From: a virus
IMG/VR virus record: IMGVR_UViG_3300028393_000323
Coordinates: 1-24,277 of that record
DNA: 24,277 nt
Direction: 5' to 3' (one strand)
Shown here: positions 8,660-15,267 of the stretch, piece by piece
How positions within the stretch are numbered: position 1 is the stretch's first letter
Layout of the letters: every line of letters begins with the position of its first letter
Notes under the pieces: model-generated
Seen by the model: only the letters and a program-made list of their open reading frames with translations
What the model was told of the DNA's origin: nothing
The model's database searches: none
Position numbers and translations under genes: made by a program

Positions 8660-9060
8660 CATCTAAAGTAACAGGCAACTTAATTCCCCTCAATGATAAT
8701 ATTCTTATCACGGACATGAACTTTGATGCGAGAGTAACTGCCGGTGGTATTGTACTACCAAGTGATGACGGAAAAAGCGAAGGTGTACGCCATCGCTGGG
8801 GTCGTGTTTGGAAAGTTGGACCAAAACAAGTCGATGTCAAAGTCGGCGAATGGATTCTTCTTGAGCACGGCCGCTGGACACGTGGTGTTACAGTTGTGGA
8901 AGCGGATGGTAAAGAGATTACTATTCGTCGTGCTGATCTTAACGGAATTTTAGCAGTGTCCGAAGAAGAACCAGGCGATAATACATTTGGTAATCACAGC
9001 AAGGTTACTCATGCTGAGTTTGATCCAAGTTCATTTGCAAGACCAAGTTTCGAACAATAA
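8656..9060 (+). CDS. groES: GroES-like co-chaperonin (functional counterpart of T4 gp31)
   Basis: A 134-aa protein with a GroES-type beta-barrel. It opens LIPLNDNILI (like 'irPLhDrviV'), followed by the mobile-loop signature VTAGGIVLPSD (residues ~27-37) that docks the chaperonin ring. Then come GRVWKVGP, VKVGEWILLEHG and a final ADLNGILAV matching the end of the GroES barrel. It is longer than bacterial GroES (~97 aa) because of a ~30-residue polar tail and a longer loop after the mobile segment. In T4, gp31 replaces host GroES so that GroEL can fold the large capsid protein; the same role is likely here. The GGIVL docking sequence is intact, so host GroEL can plausibly be engaged. The gene overlaps its upstream neighbour by ATGA and is followed by an intrinsic terminator. 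Confidence 0.85.
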   Translation: MTSKVTGNLIPLNDNILITDMNFDARVTAGGIVLPSDDGKSEGVRHRWGRVWKVGPKQVDVKVGEWILLEHGRWTRGVTVVEADGKEITIRRADLNGILAVSEEEPGDNTFGNHSKVTHAEFDPSSFARPSFEQ

Positions 9061-9076
9061 TTAATTTTGTTTGAGC

Positions 9077-9104
9077 AACAGGGCTATTGACTAGCCCTGT
9101 TTTC
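9077..9104 (+). terminator. Intrinsic terminator after the groES-like gene
   Basis: Perfect stem ACAGGGCT (9078-9085) with AGCCCTGT (9093-9100), extendable by an A-T pair, a seven-base loop, and a TTTT tail at 9100-9103. It lies 17 bases after the groES-like stop. The loop and right flank also hold a promoter -35 hexamer. Confidence 0.8.
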
Positions 9105-9115
9105 ACCTGTATACT
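9087..9115 (+). promoter_or_regulatory. Sigma70-type promoter inside the terminator
   Basis: TTGACT at 9087-9092 and TATACT at 9110-9115 are separated by exactly 17 bases; each hexamer differs from consensus at one base. The -35 lies in the loop of the terminator. Start of transcription would be near 9122, only about 11 bases before the ATG at 9133, so the leader would be very short, with the GGAG ribosome site almost at the 5' end. That is the main reason for caution. Confidence 0.5.
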
Positions 9116-9132
9116 ACATAAAAGGAGAGTCT

Positions 9133-9273
9133 ATGATTTTACTAACAGTAGTATTAACACTCATGTCCATTTACTTTGCTAAAAAAGAATATGAAGCCAA
9201 CAGAATCTTATGGGCAATGTTTTGGGCATTTCTGTTAGGTTGGGATGTTCATACACTGTTGTCTATCATATGA
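9133..9273 (+). CDS. Tiny hydrophobic membrane protein (46 aa)
   Basis: ATG at 9133, with AAAGGAGAG seven to twelve bases upstream, opens a 46-residue frame ending TGA at 9271-9273. It starts MILLTVVLTLMSIYFAKKEY and continues with a second hydrophobic stretch WAMFWAFLLGWDV, so two short membrane spans flanking a charged turn (KKEYEANR) are likely. The stop overlaps the next start by ATGA, supporting that both are real. It directly follows a terminator-embedded promoter, so it is the first gene of its unit. Function is unknown; small phage membrane proteins of early units often alter host envelope or block superinfection, but nothing here shows that. Confidence 0.65.
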   Translation: MILLTVVLTLMSIYFAKKEYEANRILWAMFWAFLLGWDVHTLLSII

Positions 9274-9530
9274 ACTGTACATTGTGTCGTAAAGAATATA
9301 CAATAGAGTGTACACACAACCAAGGGCGGTGTCCGCATCATCCGCCACTAATAGGAAATAAAATGGAAATACAACCAAAGGATACCAGCAAGGGACATTT
9401 TTATGTTAGCCTTGCAAAAAGTGTTATTAGAATTTTAGCAGGAACAGCACTTATATATGGACTCGTGTTTGAGGCCGGCTGTTTTCTTATTTTAGCAGAA
9501 GTACTAGGCATTGTTGAGGAACTGGTATGA
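9270..9530 (+). CDS. Small protein with Cys/His knuckle and membrane anchor
   Basis: An 86-aa protein. I choose ATG 9270 because it overlaps the stop of the 46-aa gene (ATGA). The first 25 residues hold MNCTLCRKEYTIECTH and CPHH, so Cys3, Cys6, Cys14, His16, Cys21, His23 and His24 could form a small zinc site. Residues ~50-80 are a hydrophobic span (VIRILAGTALIYGLVFEAGC and on) that should sit in the membrane. No family is recognised. The next gene again starts by ATGA overlap. A host-takeover membrane protein with a cytoplasmic zinc knuckle is a fair guess but no more. Confidence 0.65.
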   Translation: MNCTLCRKEYTIECTHNQGRCPHHPPLIGNKMEIQPKDTSKGHFYVSLAKSVIRILAGTALIYGLVFEAGCFLILAEVLGIVEELV

Positions 9531-9835
9531 ACGAACGAATTCGACAACTGGCTGATGAGGCTGCAAAATACAGTGCTATAATGGCTCTTCCTACAGGTGA
9601 GTCGGGAGACAAATTATTTGTGGAAAAGTTCGCCGAGTTGATTGTAAAAGACATTATCAATGTATTAGAAACTAAAAACGAGATTAGGCACATTGCTTAT
9701 ACTACATATGACAGTAGTATGGTCGAAGCAACAGTTGAAAAAAGTATCAATGCTATCACTGAGCATTATGGAATGAAACAACATCATAGGATTAAAAATG
9801 AAAGAACTGTGGGTAGAAAAGTATCGTCCCTCTAA
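9527..9835 (+). CDS. Conserved small phage protein, function unknown
   Basis: A 102-aa soluble protein starting MNERIRQLADEAAKY, with a central FVEKFAELIVKDIINVLE. 'MNERIrelA...' with 'FAELIvre' is a pattern I know from short hypothetical proteins of many T4-like and other phages; no function is established. The start overlaps the previous gene by ATGA. The end overlaps the clamp-loader gene by 38 bases, which is long for this window, and the basic tail in that overlap may not matter for function. It has no membrane segment or metal motif. Confidence 0.65.
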   Translation: MNERIRQLADEAAKYSAIMALPTGESGDKLFVEKFAELIVKDIINVLETKNEIRHIAYTTYDSSMVEATVEKSINAITEHYGMKQHHRIKNERTVGRKVSSL

Positions 9836-10715
9836 GGTAGACGGATACGTCTTTAGAGATAATCATCAAAAAGAGCAAGTTGAGTCTTGGATTAAACAAA
9901 AAAGTATTCCGCATTTGCTGTTTAGTGGCAATGCTGGCATTGGCAAAACTACACTGGCACGAATTCTATTCAACGAATTAGATATAAATGATTTGGATGT
10001 ATTGGAAATTAATGCGTCACGCACCAACTCGGTTGAAGATGTGCGTGATAAGATTGTTAATTTTGTACAGATGATTCCGTTTGGCGACTTCAAAGTAGTA
10101 CTGTTAGACGAAGCAGACTACTTATCACCTAATGCACAAGCCGCCCTACGTGGAGTCATGGAGGAGTATCACACAACTGCACGTTTTATTCTTACTTGTA
10201 ATTATCCTAATCGTATTATTCCTGCACTCCATAGTCGTTGTCAAGGATTTCATATCGAACGAGTTGACGTTGCTGAGTTTACTGCTCGTGTGGCTACCAT
10301 TCTCATGGAGGAAAAAGTAGAGTTTGATCTCGACACATTAGATACTTTTGTTAAAGCAACTTATCCTGACTTGCGTAAATGTATCAATACTGTACAAATG
10401 AATAGTCTCGAAGGTTCATTGCACAGTCCAGAAAAAGGCGATACAGGCGAGCAAGATTACAAATTAGAAATGGTTACCTTATTTAAAGCTGGCAAGATTA
10501 GCGAAGCCCGTAAGCTAGTTTGTAGCCAAGCAAGGCCAGAAGAGATGGAAGAAATATATCGATGGTTGTATGACAATATTGCAATCTTTGGTGATGATGC
10601 AACACAGGACAAGGCTATTCTTATTATCAAGCAAGGACTTGTGGATCATACATTAGTAAACGATGCTGAGATTAATCTTGCGGCAACGCTTATTCGCCTT
10701 AGTCATCTACAATGA
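9798..10715 (+). CDS. 44: Clamp-loader ATPase subunit (T4 gp44-like, RFC small-subunit-like AAA+)
   Basis: A 305-aa AAA+ ATPase that would load the sliding clamp onto primed DNA. Residues 5-11 give the RFC/gp44 opening WVEKYRP. Walker A is GNAGIGKT (44-51), Walker B VVLLDEAD (100-107), sensor 1 is in LTCNY (Asn135), and the arginine finger lies in HSRCQG (SRC at 146-148). The C-terminal ~100 residues are the helical collar domain. All catalytic residues are present. An AGGA ribosome site precedes ATG 9798, and EKYRP near the N-terminus shows that this start is right. In T4 the gene for the partner subunit gp62 lies next to gene 44; here it is absent from the window, and the flanks are small unknown genes and a DUF2061 gene. 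Confidence 0.93.
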   Translation: MKELWVEKYRPSKVDGYVFRDNHQKEQVESWIKQKSIPHLLFSGNAGIGKTTLARILFNELDINDLDVLEINASRTNSVEDVRDKIVNFVQMIPFGDFKVVLLDEADYLSPNAQAALRGVMEEYHTTARFILTCNYPNRIIPALHSRCQGFHIERVDVAEFTARVATILMEEKVEFDLDTLDTFVKATYPDLRKCINTVQMNSLEGSLHSPEKGDTGEQDYKLEMVTLFKAGKISEARKLVCSQARPEEMEEIYRWLYDNIAIFGDDATQDKAILIIKQGLVDHTLVNDAEINLAATLIRLSHLQ

Positions 10716-10915
10716 GTGATAACGCAGTCCGTAGTTTGGCAAAAGCAGTAAGCTGGCGTGTAACTGGCACTGTTGATACTTTCCTTATCAGTTGGCTTAT
10801 TACGGGCCAGGTACTGTTGGCTAGCAGTATCGCTCTTACAGAAATTATGACAAAAATATTTTTGTTCTGGATGCATGAACGTGTTTGGAATAAAGTCACA
10901 TGGGGCAAAAATTGA
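10712..10915 (+). CDS. DUF2061-family small membrane protein
   Basis: A 67-aa protein matching the DUF2061 family: RSLAKAVSWRVTGTVDTFLI near the start and a terminal HERVWNKVTWG, with two hydrophobic spans (about residues 22-34 and 36-52). The family occurs in many bacteria and in some marine phages; its function is unknown. Its ATG overlaps the clamp-loader stop by ATGA, and its own end overlaps the dCMP deaminase start, so it sits in one operon with replication and nucleotide genes. Confidence 0.8.
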   Translation: MSDNAVRSLAKAVSWRVTGTVDTFLISWLITGQVLLASSIALTEIMTKIFLFWMHERVWNKVTWGKN

Positions 10916-11349
10916 AACAAAAACTGATCGATGCATACATGAAGACTGCGGAAACATTTGCAGAGCTGAGTCATGCTCGTCGCTTGCACGTTGGTGCTAT
11001 TGTGGTCAAGGATGATAGAATCATTAGTATTGGCTACAATGGTATGCCAGCCGGGTGGGATAATAACTGTGAAAACGAAGTAACTATAGAAGTTGAAGAT
11101 GACTACGAAACTGTTTTAAAATCAAAACCGGAGGTGTTACATGCAGAAACAAACGCAATTGCCAAGTTGGCTAAGAGTACTGAGTCTGGTGCTAATGCTA
11201 CTATGTTTATTACTCATAGTCCTTGTTTGGATTGTGCCAAACTTATATTTCAGTCTGGGATTACTAGTGTGTTCTACCGCGACGCTTATCGTAGCGAAGA
11301 TGGAATACAATTCCTCACAAAGTCAGGCGTCAAAGTAAAACAAGTATAA
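10900..11349 (+). CDS. dCMP deaminase
   Basis: A 149-aa zinc-dependent deaminase that converts dCMP to dUMP, feeding dTTP synthesis. It shows ARRLHVGAIVVKDDR (substrate pocket) and GYNGMPAGWDNNCE typical of dCMP deaminases. The catalytic motif is LHAETNAI (His81 zinc ligand, Glu83 proton shuttle), with zinc cysteines in SPCLDCAK (Cys109, Cys112). Length fits the bacterial and phage enzymes. The start is uncertain: ATG 10900 overlaps the DUF2061 gene by 16 bases, while an in-frame TTG at 10912 would give the four-base overlap usual here. Either leaves all motifs intact. It is the last gene of the rightward unit and ends at a shared terminator with phoH. Confidence 0.9.
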   Translation: MGQKLKQKLIDAYMKTAETFAELSHARRLHVGAIVVKDDRIISIGYNGMPAGWDNNCENEVTIEVEDDYETVLKSKPEVLHAETNAIAKLAKSTESGANATMFITHSPCLDCAKLIFQSGITSVFYRDAYRSEDGIQFLTKSGVKVKQV

Positions 11350-11373
11350 AAAAGGACCCGAAGGTCCTTTTTT
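11348..11373. terminator. Bidirectional intrinsic terminator between dCMP deaminase and phoH
   Basis: AAAAAAGGACC (11348-11358), loop CGAA, GGTCCTTTTTT (11363-11373). The symmetrical A and T runs make it work on both strands, and it exactly fills the gap between the two converging stop codons. Confidence 0.9.
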
Positions 11374-12107
11374 TATGAGTCGCCGTATATGCTTAATATC
11401 TCCTTAACAGCATTATGTCGCTCAATGTCCATATGATCAAACTGTACAATATCTACATGTCTGAGGTTTCTTTGGCTTCCTAGTAGGTTGCAAAAATTGA
11501 TGAGTCCATTATCATTTAATCTATCTGCTTGGGCTAAATCTCCTGTGACCACCATTCTGGATCCTTCTCCTAAACGGGTCAATAACATTTTCATTTGATT
11601 AACAGTGGTGTTTTGACACTCATCTGCAATAATGTATGCGTTTTTAAATGTGCGGCCACGCATATAAGCAAGCGGGCTTATTTCTATGGTTCCTTCCTCT
11701 AGCATTTTAGCTATGTCTGTTTGCTTATAGTATTCTGCAAATACGTCAAAAATAGGACGGGTCCATGGTGCCATCTTTTCATTCAGCGTACCTGGCAAAA
11801 ATCCCAAATCTTCATCTACACTAACGGCGGGTCTTGTCACAATTATCTTATCAACTACACCTTCCTGAAACAATTTAATACCGTTCTGTACAGCCAACAT
11901 GGTTTTACCCGTGCCGGCTGGGCCAATAGCAAGTACAATGCTTTTGTCTTCGTCTTGTAGCTTTTGGAGGTATATCTTTTGATTAGCGTTACGTGCGGAA
12001 ATGACAACACGTTGCTTTTTTTGGGGTAGATATGGTTGAAAGTCAATTATGTTAACTTCTGATGTAAAACGTTTTTTCACTCGTTGCGTTACTCGTTGTT
12101 TACTCAT
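11373..12107 (-). CDS. phoH: PhoH-like P-loop ATPase
   Basis: A 244-aa protein of the PhoH family, common in marine phages. Walker A is GPAGTGKT (residues 62-69), followed by IIVTRPAVSVDEDLGFLPG, which is diagnostic for PhoH, then the Walker B region AYIIADECQN (Asp162-Glu163) and VVTGDLAQAD (about 187-194). These are the features of a superfamily-1-like ATPase; an RNA-helicase role is proposed for the family, and phage function is not settled. The start at 12107 is supported by AGGAG (12120-12116 on the minus strand). It is the only minus-strand gene here. Its leader carries a strong hairpin with a U-run and a late-type box. Confidence 0.93.
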   Translation of the reverse strand: MSKQRVTQRVKKRFTSEVNIIDFQPYLPQKKQRVVISARNANQKIYLQKLQDEDKSIVLAIGPAGTGKTMLAVQNGIKLFQEGVVDKIIVTRPAVSVDEDLGFLPGTLNEKMAPWTRPIFDVFAEYYKQTDIAKMLEEGTIEISPLAYMRGRTFKNAYIIADECQNTTVNQMKMLLTRLGEGSRMVVTGDLAQADRLNDNGLINFCNLLGSQRNLRHVDIVQFDHMDIERHNAVKEILSIYGDS

Positions 12108-12130
12108 CTAAGTTGCTCCTACTTTTATGG

Positions 12131-12179
12131 AAAAAAGTAGAACGTGTAGTGACCGCCCTGATAACTACAGTGGTTCTAC
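12131..12179 (-). promoter_or_regulatory. phoH leader stem-loop with U-run (possible attenuator)
   Basis: Read on the minus strand, GTAGAAC (12179-12173) pairs with GTTCTAC (12143-12137). Inside it, GTAGT (12168-12164) pairs with ACTAC (12150-12146), around a 13-base loop. Six Ts (12136-12131) follow at once. This is the form of an intrinsic terminator lying between the putative promoter and the phoH ribosome site. Confidence 0.55.
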
Positions 12180-12184
12180 ACAAG

Positions 12185-12192
12185 TATTTACT
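12185..12192 (-). promoter_or_regulatory. Late-type box AGTAAATA facing phoH
   Basis: On the minus strand the sequence is GAGTAAATACTT, close to the GATAAATACTTC before gene 20026. If transcription begins six to seven bases after the box, as in T4, the RNA would start at about 12179, the first base of the phoH leader hairpin. Confidence 0.35.
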
Positions 12193-12235
12193 CTATCCCT
12201 AAAATAATAAACTAATACGTTATGGATTTGAACCA

Positions 12236-12243
12236 GCTAAATA
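12236..12243 (+). promoter_or_regulatory. Late-type box GCTAAATA before the 12271 gene
   Basis: CTAAATA stands 28 bases before the ATG of gene 12271, and the same CTAAATA lies before the gene at 24131. It faces away from phoH. The 163-base gap 12108-12270 holds only this box, the phoH leader elements and an ATAAGT/ACTTAT inverted repeat (12241-12246, 12262-12267). Confidence 0.4.
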
Positions 12244-12270
12244 AGTATAGAGGATTCTGGGACTTATAAA

Positions 12271-12858
12271 ATGCATGATATATTAGACGTAATACAAAAC
12301 ATACAAGATCTATACGAGAATAACAGTAGCCTTGCTGTGCTAAAGGATTTTGAACGAGTTCTAGACGAGATGGATACTTATGTGTACGAGAACTGGGAAG
12401 ATGGCGAATTAGCCTACGGCCCACAGGTAGATCGTCACTGGATTACAGCCGCTTTTATGTGGCCACAAGATAAAATGCCAGATCCAGATGCGGGCAAACG
12501 CCTTATGGATTTAGGCTGTAAAATCAAGTATCAAAAAAGCCATTTGTTAGAGCCACGTAAAATACGCACACACGAAGATTTTCGTCCAGGTGCCAAGAAA
12601 GGTAAGCTAGATCGAAAACCTATTTGGATTGTGGAAATTCAAATGCCCAAGAAAATTGCGTTTGACATTTATCGTGGCTATATGGACAAGATGAAAACTG
12701 AACAACAAGGCGATACTTCTCCTAAACCAGGAACACCATTAGCAGGTTCTCCGGCAGCACCCACAACACCACCGCCAATGCCTGCGGCTGGCCCAGCATC
12801 AGCAGGAGTACCAGCAGGCGGTGCCGCTCCAGCAGGTGCATCACCTGCACCAATGTAA
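12271..12858 (+). CDS. Conserved phage protein with Pro/Ala-rich tail, function unknown
   Basis: A 195-aa protein. Residues 1-145 are a folded domain with conserved-looking text: VDRHWITAAFMWPQDKMPDP, GKRLMDLGCKIKY and KPIWIVEIQMPKKI. I have the impression of a family found in marine T4-like phages but cannot name a function. From residue ~148 the chain becomes a low-complexity tail of Pro, Ala, Gly and Thr (for example TPPPMPAAGPASAGVPAGG), probably disordered. There is no signal peptide. It begins the block behind the late-type box at 12236, so virion or assembly timing is likely. The ribosome site is weak (GGGA before the ATG). Confidence 0.7.
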   Translation: MHDILDVIQNIQDLYENNSSLAVLKDFERVLDEMDTYVYENWEDGELAYGPQVDRHWITAAFMWPQDKMPDPDAGKRLMDLGCKIKYQKSHLLEPRKIRTHEDFRPGAKKGKLDRKPIWIVEIQMPKKIAFDIYRGYMDKMKTEQQGDTSPKPGTPLAGSPAAPTTPPPMPAAGPASAGVPAGGAAPAGASPAPM

Positions 12859-12863
12859 TTATT

Positions 12864-13598
12864 ATGACAAATATAAACGAAAGCCTAAGAGCAAACGATC
12901 TAAAGCACCTTGTTAAGAAAGTGTTTGGAGTTGATTGTTATAAAAGTAAAATTGGCAATGACGAAGAAGTTGTTGTGTTAAGTTTTACAGTTAGTCAAGA
13001 AGACCCTGCTAAAGATCTTGAAAATTTTATTGAGATGGGATATGACTTTGTACTGGATGCAGACATTACTCCTGGCGAAACAGACGATGGTGACTACATA
13101 GTATTTGTTGAATTAGAACGCGGTAGACATCTTGTTGATCAAATATCAGAAATTATCAAAGGTGTTAATTTATTAACTGGTCACGACTATATGCGTTTTA
13201 GATATTTTAAGAATTTTAAAAGTCAGGATGCAACAGAAGAAAATCTACGTGCCATTATTCCGGCAGACAAAGAATCTTACGAGATTGCAACACAACGCAA
13301 TGGTATTGATAACTTTAGCGAGTTTTTTGTTAACAGTTACGCAAATGATATTAAACTGCTTGACGAATCTATTTTGTTCCAACGCACATACAGTGGTCCT
13401 ATTAAATTTGAAATACTTGAAAGCGGCCCAAAACAAGAAGTATATAATTCAATTAGCGGCCCTATGATGATGGAAAGTAAAGACATGGCTGAAGTCATGT
13501 TCCTAACTAAAATCATTGGTAATTATAATATTAATAAAATTGGCAATGCATTTATATTTGAACACAACGGCTGGGCTGTTGCATTAGAAAGGAAATAA
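12864..13598 (+). CDS. Phage protein of unknown function
   Basis: A 244-aa acidic protein with no recognised motif. The N-terminus MTNINESLRANDLKHLVKKV is helical; the middle has FIEMGYDFVLDADITPGETD and a strand DYIVFVELERG; the end is GNAFIFEHNGWAVALERK. It lies five bases after the previous gene, without a clear ribosome site, and two bases before the endolysin gene, so it belongs to the same late unit. It has no membrane span and no Cys cluster. It may be a virion protein related to its upstream neighbour, but that rests on position alone. Confidence 0.65.
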   Translation: MTNINESLRANDLKHLVKKVFGVDCYKSKIGNDEEVVVLSFTVSQEDPAKDLENFIEMGYDFVLDADITPGETDDGDYIVFVELERGRHLVDQISEIIKGVNLLTGHDYMRFRYFKNFKSQDATEENLRAIIPADKESYEIATQRNGIDNFSEFFVNSYANDIKLLDESILFQRTYSGPIKFEILESGPKQEVYNSISGPMMMESKDMAEVMFLTKIIGNYNINKIGNAFIFEHNGWAVALERK

Positions 13599-13600
13599 CA

Positions 13601-14227
13601 ATGAGTTTTGAATTTGATTTTACACAAGAAAAATTAGGCCAAGTTATTGGAAAAAATCCGTATGTCGAACATTGGTACGAAGCATTATGCCAAGTATTAC
13701 CCGACTATGATATCAATACAATTCCTAGGATGGCTGCATTTTTGGCACAGACTGCACACGAATCTGGCAACTATACCGCAATCAAGGAAAACTTAAACTA
13801 CAAGGCAGCAAGTCTTTGTAAAGTTTGGCCTAAGTATTTCCCTAACATGGATGTTGCAAATCACTATGCACAACAACCAGAAAAGATTGCCAATCGTGCC
13901 TATGCAAATCGTATGGGCAACGGTCCAGAAGAGTCAGGCGATGGTTGGAAGTTTTGTGGGCGTGGCCTTATTCAATTGACTGGCAAGGATAATTACACCA
14001 AATATGCACAAAGTTTAGAAATTAGCCTAGACGAAGCAAGCGAACATTTGACAACATTTGAAGGTTGTGTACAAAGTGCCGCTTGGTTCTGGGAAGCAAA
14101 CAATTTAAATCAATGGGCTGACAAAGGCGACATGCTTACATTGACTAAACGAATCAATGGTGGAACACTTGGATTAGAGGATCGTATTAAACATTACGAA
14201 CATGCTATCCATGTACTACAAGGATAA
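13601..14227 (+). CDS. GH19 chitinase-like endolysin
   Basis: A 208-aa glycoside hydrolase of the GH19 fold, expected to cut the glycan strands of peptidoglycan at lysis. Signatures in order: FLAQTAHESGNY (residues 47-58; Glu54 is the expected general acid), ENLNYKAASLCKVWPKYF (63-80), PEKIANRAYANRMGNG (93-108), and GDGWKFCGRGLIQLTGKDNY (113-132), the substrate-cleft motif. Near the end come AAWFWEANNLN and TKRINGG, also typical. Length is that of a single-domain phage GH19 lysin without a separate wall-binding domain. There is no signal peptide, so it needs a holin. A GGAA ribosome site precedes the ATG. Spanin and holin-like genes follow directly. Confidence 0.92.
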   Translation: MSFEFDFTQEKLGQVIGKNPYVEHWYEALCQVLPDYDINTIPRMAAFLAQTAHESGNYTAIKENLNYKAASLCKVWPKYFPNMDVANHYAQQPEKIANRAYANRMGNGPEESGDGWKFCGRGLIQLTGKDNYTKYAQSLEISLDEASEHLTTFEGCVQSAAWFWEANNLNQWADKGDMLTLTKRINGGTLGLEDRIKHYEHAIHVLQG

Positions 14228-14230
14228 ATT

Positions 14231-14686
14231 ATGTTTAGCTGGATGATCGACTTTGTATTAAGTAGTATTCCATCTTGGTTTTGGTTAGTTGGGGCAGGTG
14301 CATCACTTACTGCATTTTTATTAAGCGGTGTATTATCACATTTTCCAGGCGTAGGAATTTACGCTAAATTTATTAAACCTGTAGCAGGAGTACTTACTCT
14401 TGCATGTGTATTCATGTATGGAGGTGCAGGTGTTCAAGCCATGTGGGAAGAAAAAGTACGTGTAGCACAAGAAGTAGCAGATCGTAAAGCTAAAGAGTCT
14501 GAAGAGTTTAGTAAAAAGTTAGATGACGAACGTAAAAAGAAACAAAAAGTTCGTGTTGAATACTACAACACAGTCAAAACTGAAATCAAAGAAGTGGAAA
14601 AAGTAATCAATAGCAAGTGCGAAATTGATCCTAAAGTTCCTGAACTACTCAATAAAGCCGCTACTAATCCGGAGAAAGCTAAATGA
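14231..14686 (+). CDS. Inner-membrane spanin (Rz-like), with two membrane spans
   Basis: A 151-aa protein. Two hydrophobic spans (about residues 13-36 and 48-70) are followed by a long charged coiled coil (73-125, rich in Glu, Lys and Ala) and a C-terminus KCEIDPKVPELLNKAATNP that resembles the ends of Rz-type i-spanins. It lies between the endolysin and a short lipoprotein gene with ATGA overlap, the usual i-spanin/o-spanin order. Classical i-spanins have one span; two spans raise the alternatives of a combined holin-spanin or a differently anchored spanin. Its role would be to help fuse inner and outer membranes at the end of infection. Confidence 0.72.
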   Translation: MFSWMIDFVLSSIPSWFWLVGAGASLTAFLLSGVLSHFPGVGIYAKFIKPVAGVLTLACVFMYGGAGVQAMWEEKVRVAQEVADRKAKESEEFSKKLDDERKKKQKVRVEYYNTVKTEIKEVEKVINSKCEIDPKVPELLNKAATNPEKAK

Positions 14687-14952
14687 AACGTTTAGTTTTA
14701 TTAATTCCTATATTATTACTGGCCGGTTGCCTAAGCGATCCTGTACCCATTAAACAAGTATGGCCAACTGTTCCTAAAGAATTATTAGAAGCATGCCCTG
14801 ATTTGAAACAAGTAGATCCTAAAGTTGACAAATTAAGTGACATTATAGATGTCGTGAGCGATAACTACGCTCTATACTACGATTGTAAAGCTAAGGTAGA
14901 CGACTGGATTATTTGGTATAATGGTCAACAAAAAATATACAATGGAAAATAA
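14683..14952 (+). CDS. Outer-membrane spanin lipoprotein (Rz1-like)
   Basis: An 89-aa predicted lipoprotein: MKRLVLLIPILLLAGC gives a lipid-attachment box (LAGC, Cys16 becoming the acylated first residue), followed by DPVPIKQVWPTVP, Pro-rich as in Rz1. Later residues include ACPDL and DCKAKVDDWIIWYNGQQ, so two more cysteines may pair. It overlaps the Rz-like gene by ATGA, which fits a spanin pair. In the outer membrane it would bind the periplasmic coiled coil of its partner. Rz1 proteins are often shorter, so the family call rests on lipobox plus context. Confidence 0.78.
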   Translation: MKRLVLLIPILLLAGCLSDPVPIKQVWPTVPKELLEACPDLKQVDPKVDKLSDIIDVVSDNYALYYDCKAKVDDWIIWYNGQQKIYNGK

Positions 14953-14954
14953 TT

Positions 14955-15239
14955 ATGAGTTTTATTAGACGAGTAGAAGAGGCCGCCGCAAAAAAACTTA
15001 AAAAGTTGTTTTTGGATGCTAAAAGTTATGCAGATTCAGCAGTAGCAGATGTGGATCGTGCAGAGAAAGCTCTCGCAGATGCAAAAATACGGGCCGCTGA
15101 AGCAACTGATAGAGCACATAAAGCGGCAATTGATGCCGCACAAAAAGCACAAACTGTGGCCACTGAACTGCTGTTAGAGGTAAGAGCAGCCGAAGAAGTT
15201 GCAATTTACCAAGCAAGTTTAGTTGATAAAAAGCCATAA
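14955..15239 (+). CDS. Alanine-rich helical protein, function unknown
   Basis: A 94-aa protein that is nearly one long amphipathic helix, with alternating Ala, Lys, Glu and Asp (for example AEKALADAKIRAAEATDRAH at about residues 36-55). Coiled-coil formation is likely. It has no signal peptide, Cys or membrane span. It starts two bases after the spanin lipoprotein and its stop overlaps a CATAAATA late box. Being inside the lysis cassette suggests a lysis-timing or membrane-bound helper role, but a structural oligomerisation protein is equally possible. Confidence 0.6.
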   Translation: MSFIRRVEEAAAKKLKKLFLDAKSYADSAVADVDRAEKALADAKIRAAEATDRAHKAAIDAAQKAQTVATELLLEVRAAEEVAIYQASLVDKKP

Positions 15240-15242
15240 ATA
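15235..15242 (+). promoter_or_regulatory. T4-like late promoter box CATAAATA
   Basis: CATAAATA has seven of eight bases of the T4 late consensus, lies across the stop codon of the Ala-rich gene and is 26 bases before the ATG of the holin-like gene, with AAAGGAGC between. Confidence 0.5.
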
Positions 15243-15267
15243 ATAGTGTGCTATAAAGGAGCTAGAG

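Noticed and set aside
9798-9835. A 38-base overlap that might be a programmed frameshift
   Set aside because: The clamp-loader gene has its own AGGA site and a canonical EKYRP N-terminus, and I see no clear slippery heptamer with structure; simple overlap is enough.
12137-12179. The phoH leader hairpin as a plus-strand terminator
   Set aside because: On the plus strand no T-run follows the stem and no plus-strand gene ends there; the U-run exists only on the minus strand.
12224-12234. GGATTTGAACC resembles a tRNA T-loop (GGTTCAAATCC on the minus strand)
   Set aside because: Only two base pairs of a T-stem can form, and there is no acceptor stem, anticodon arm or CCA on either side.
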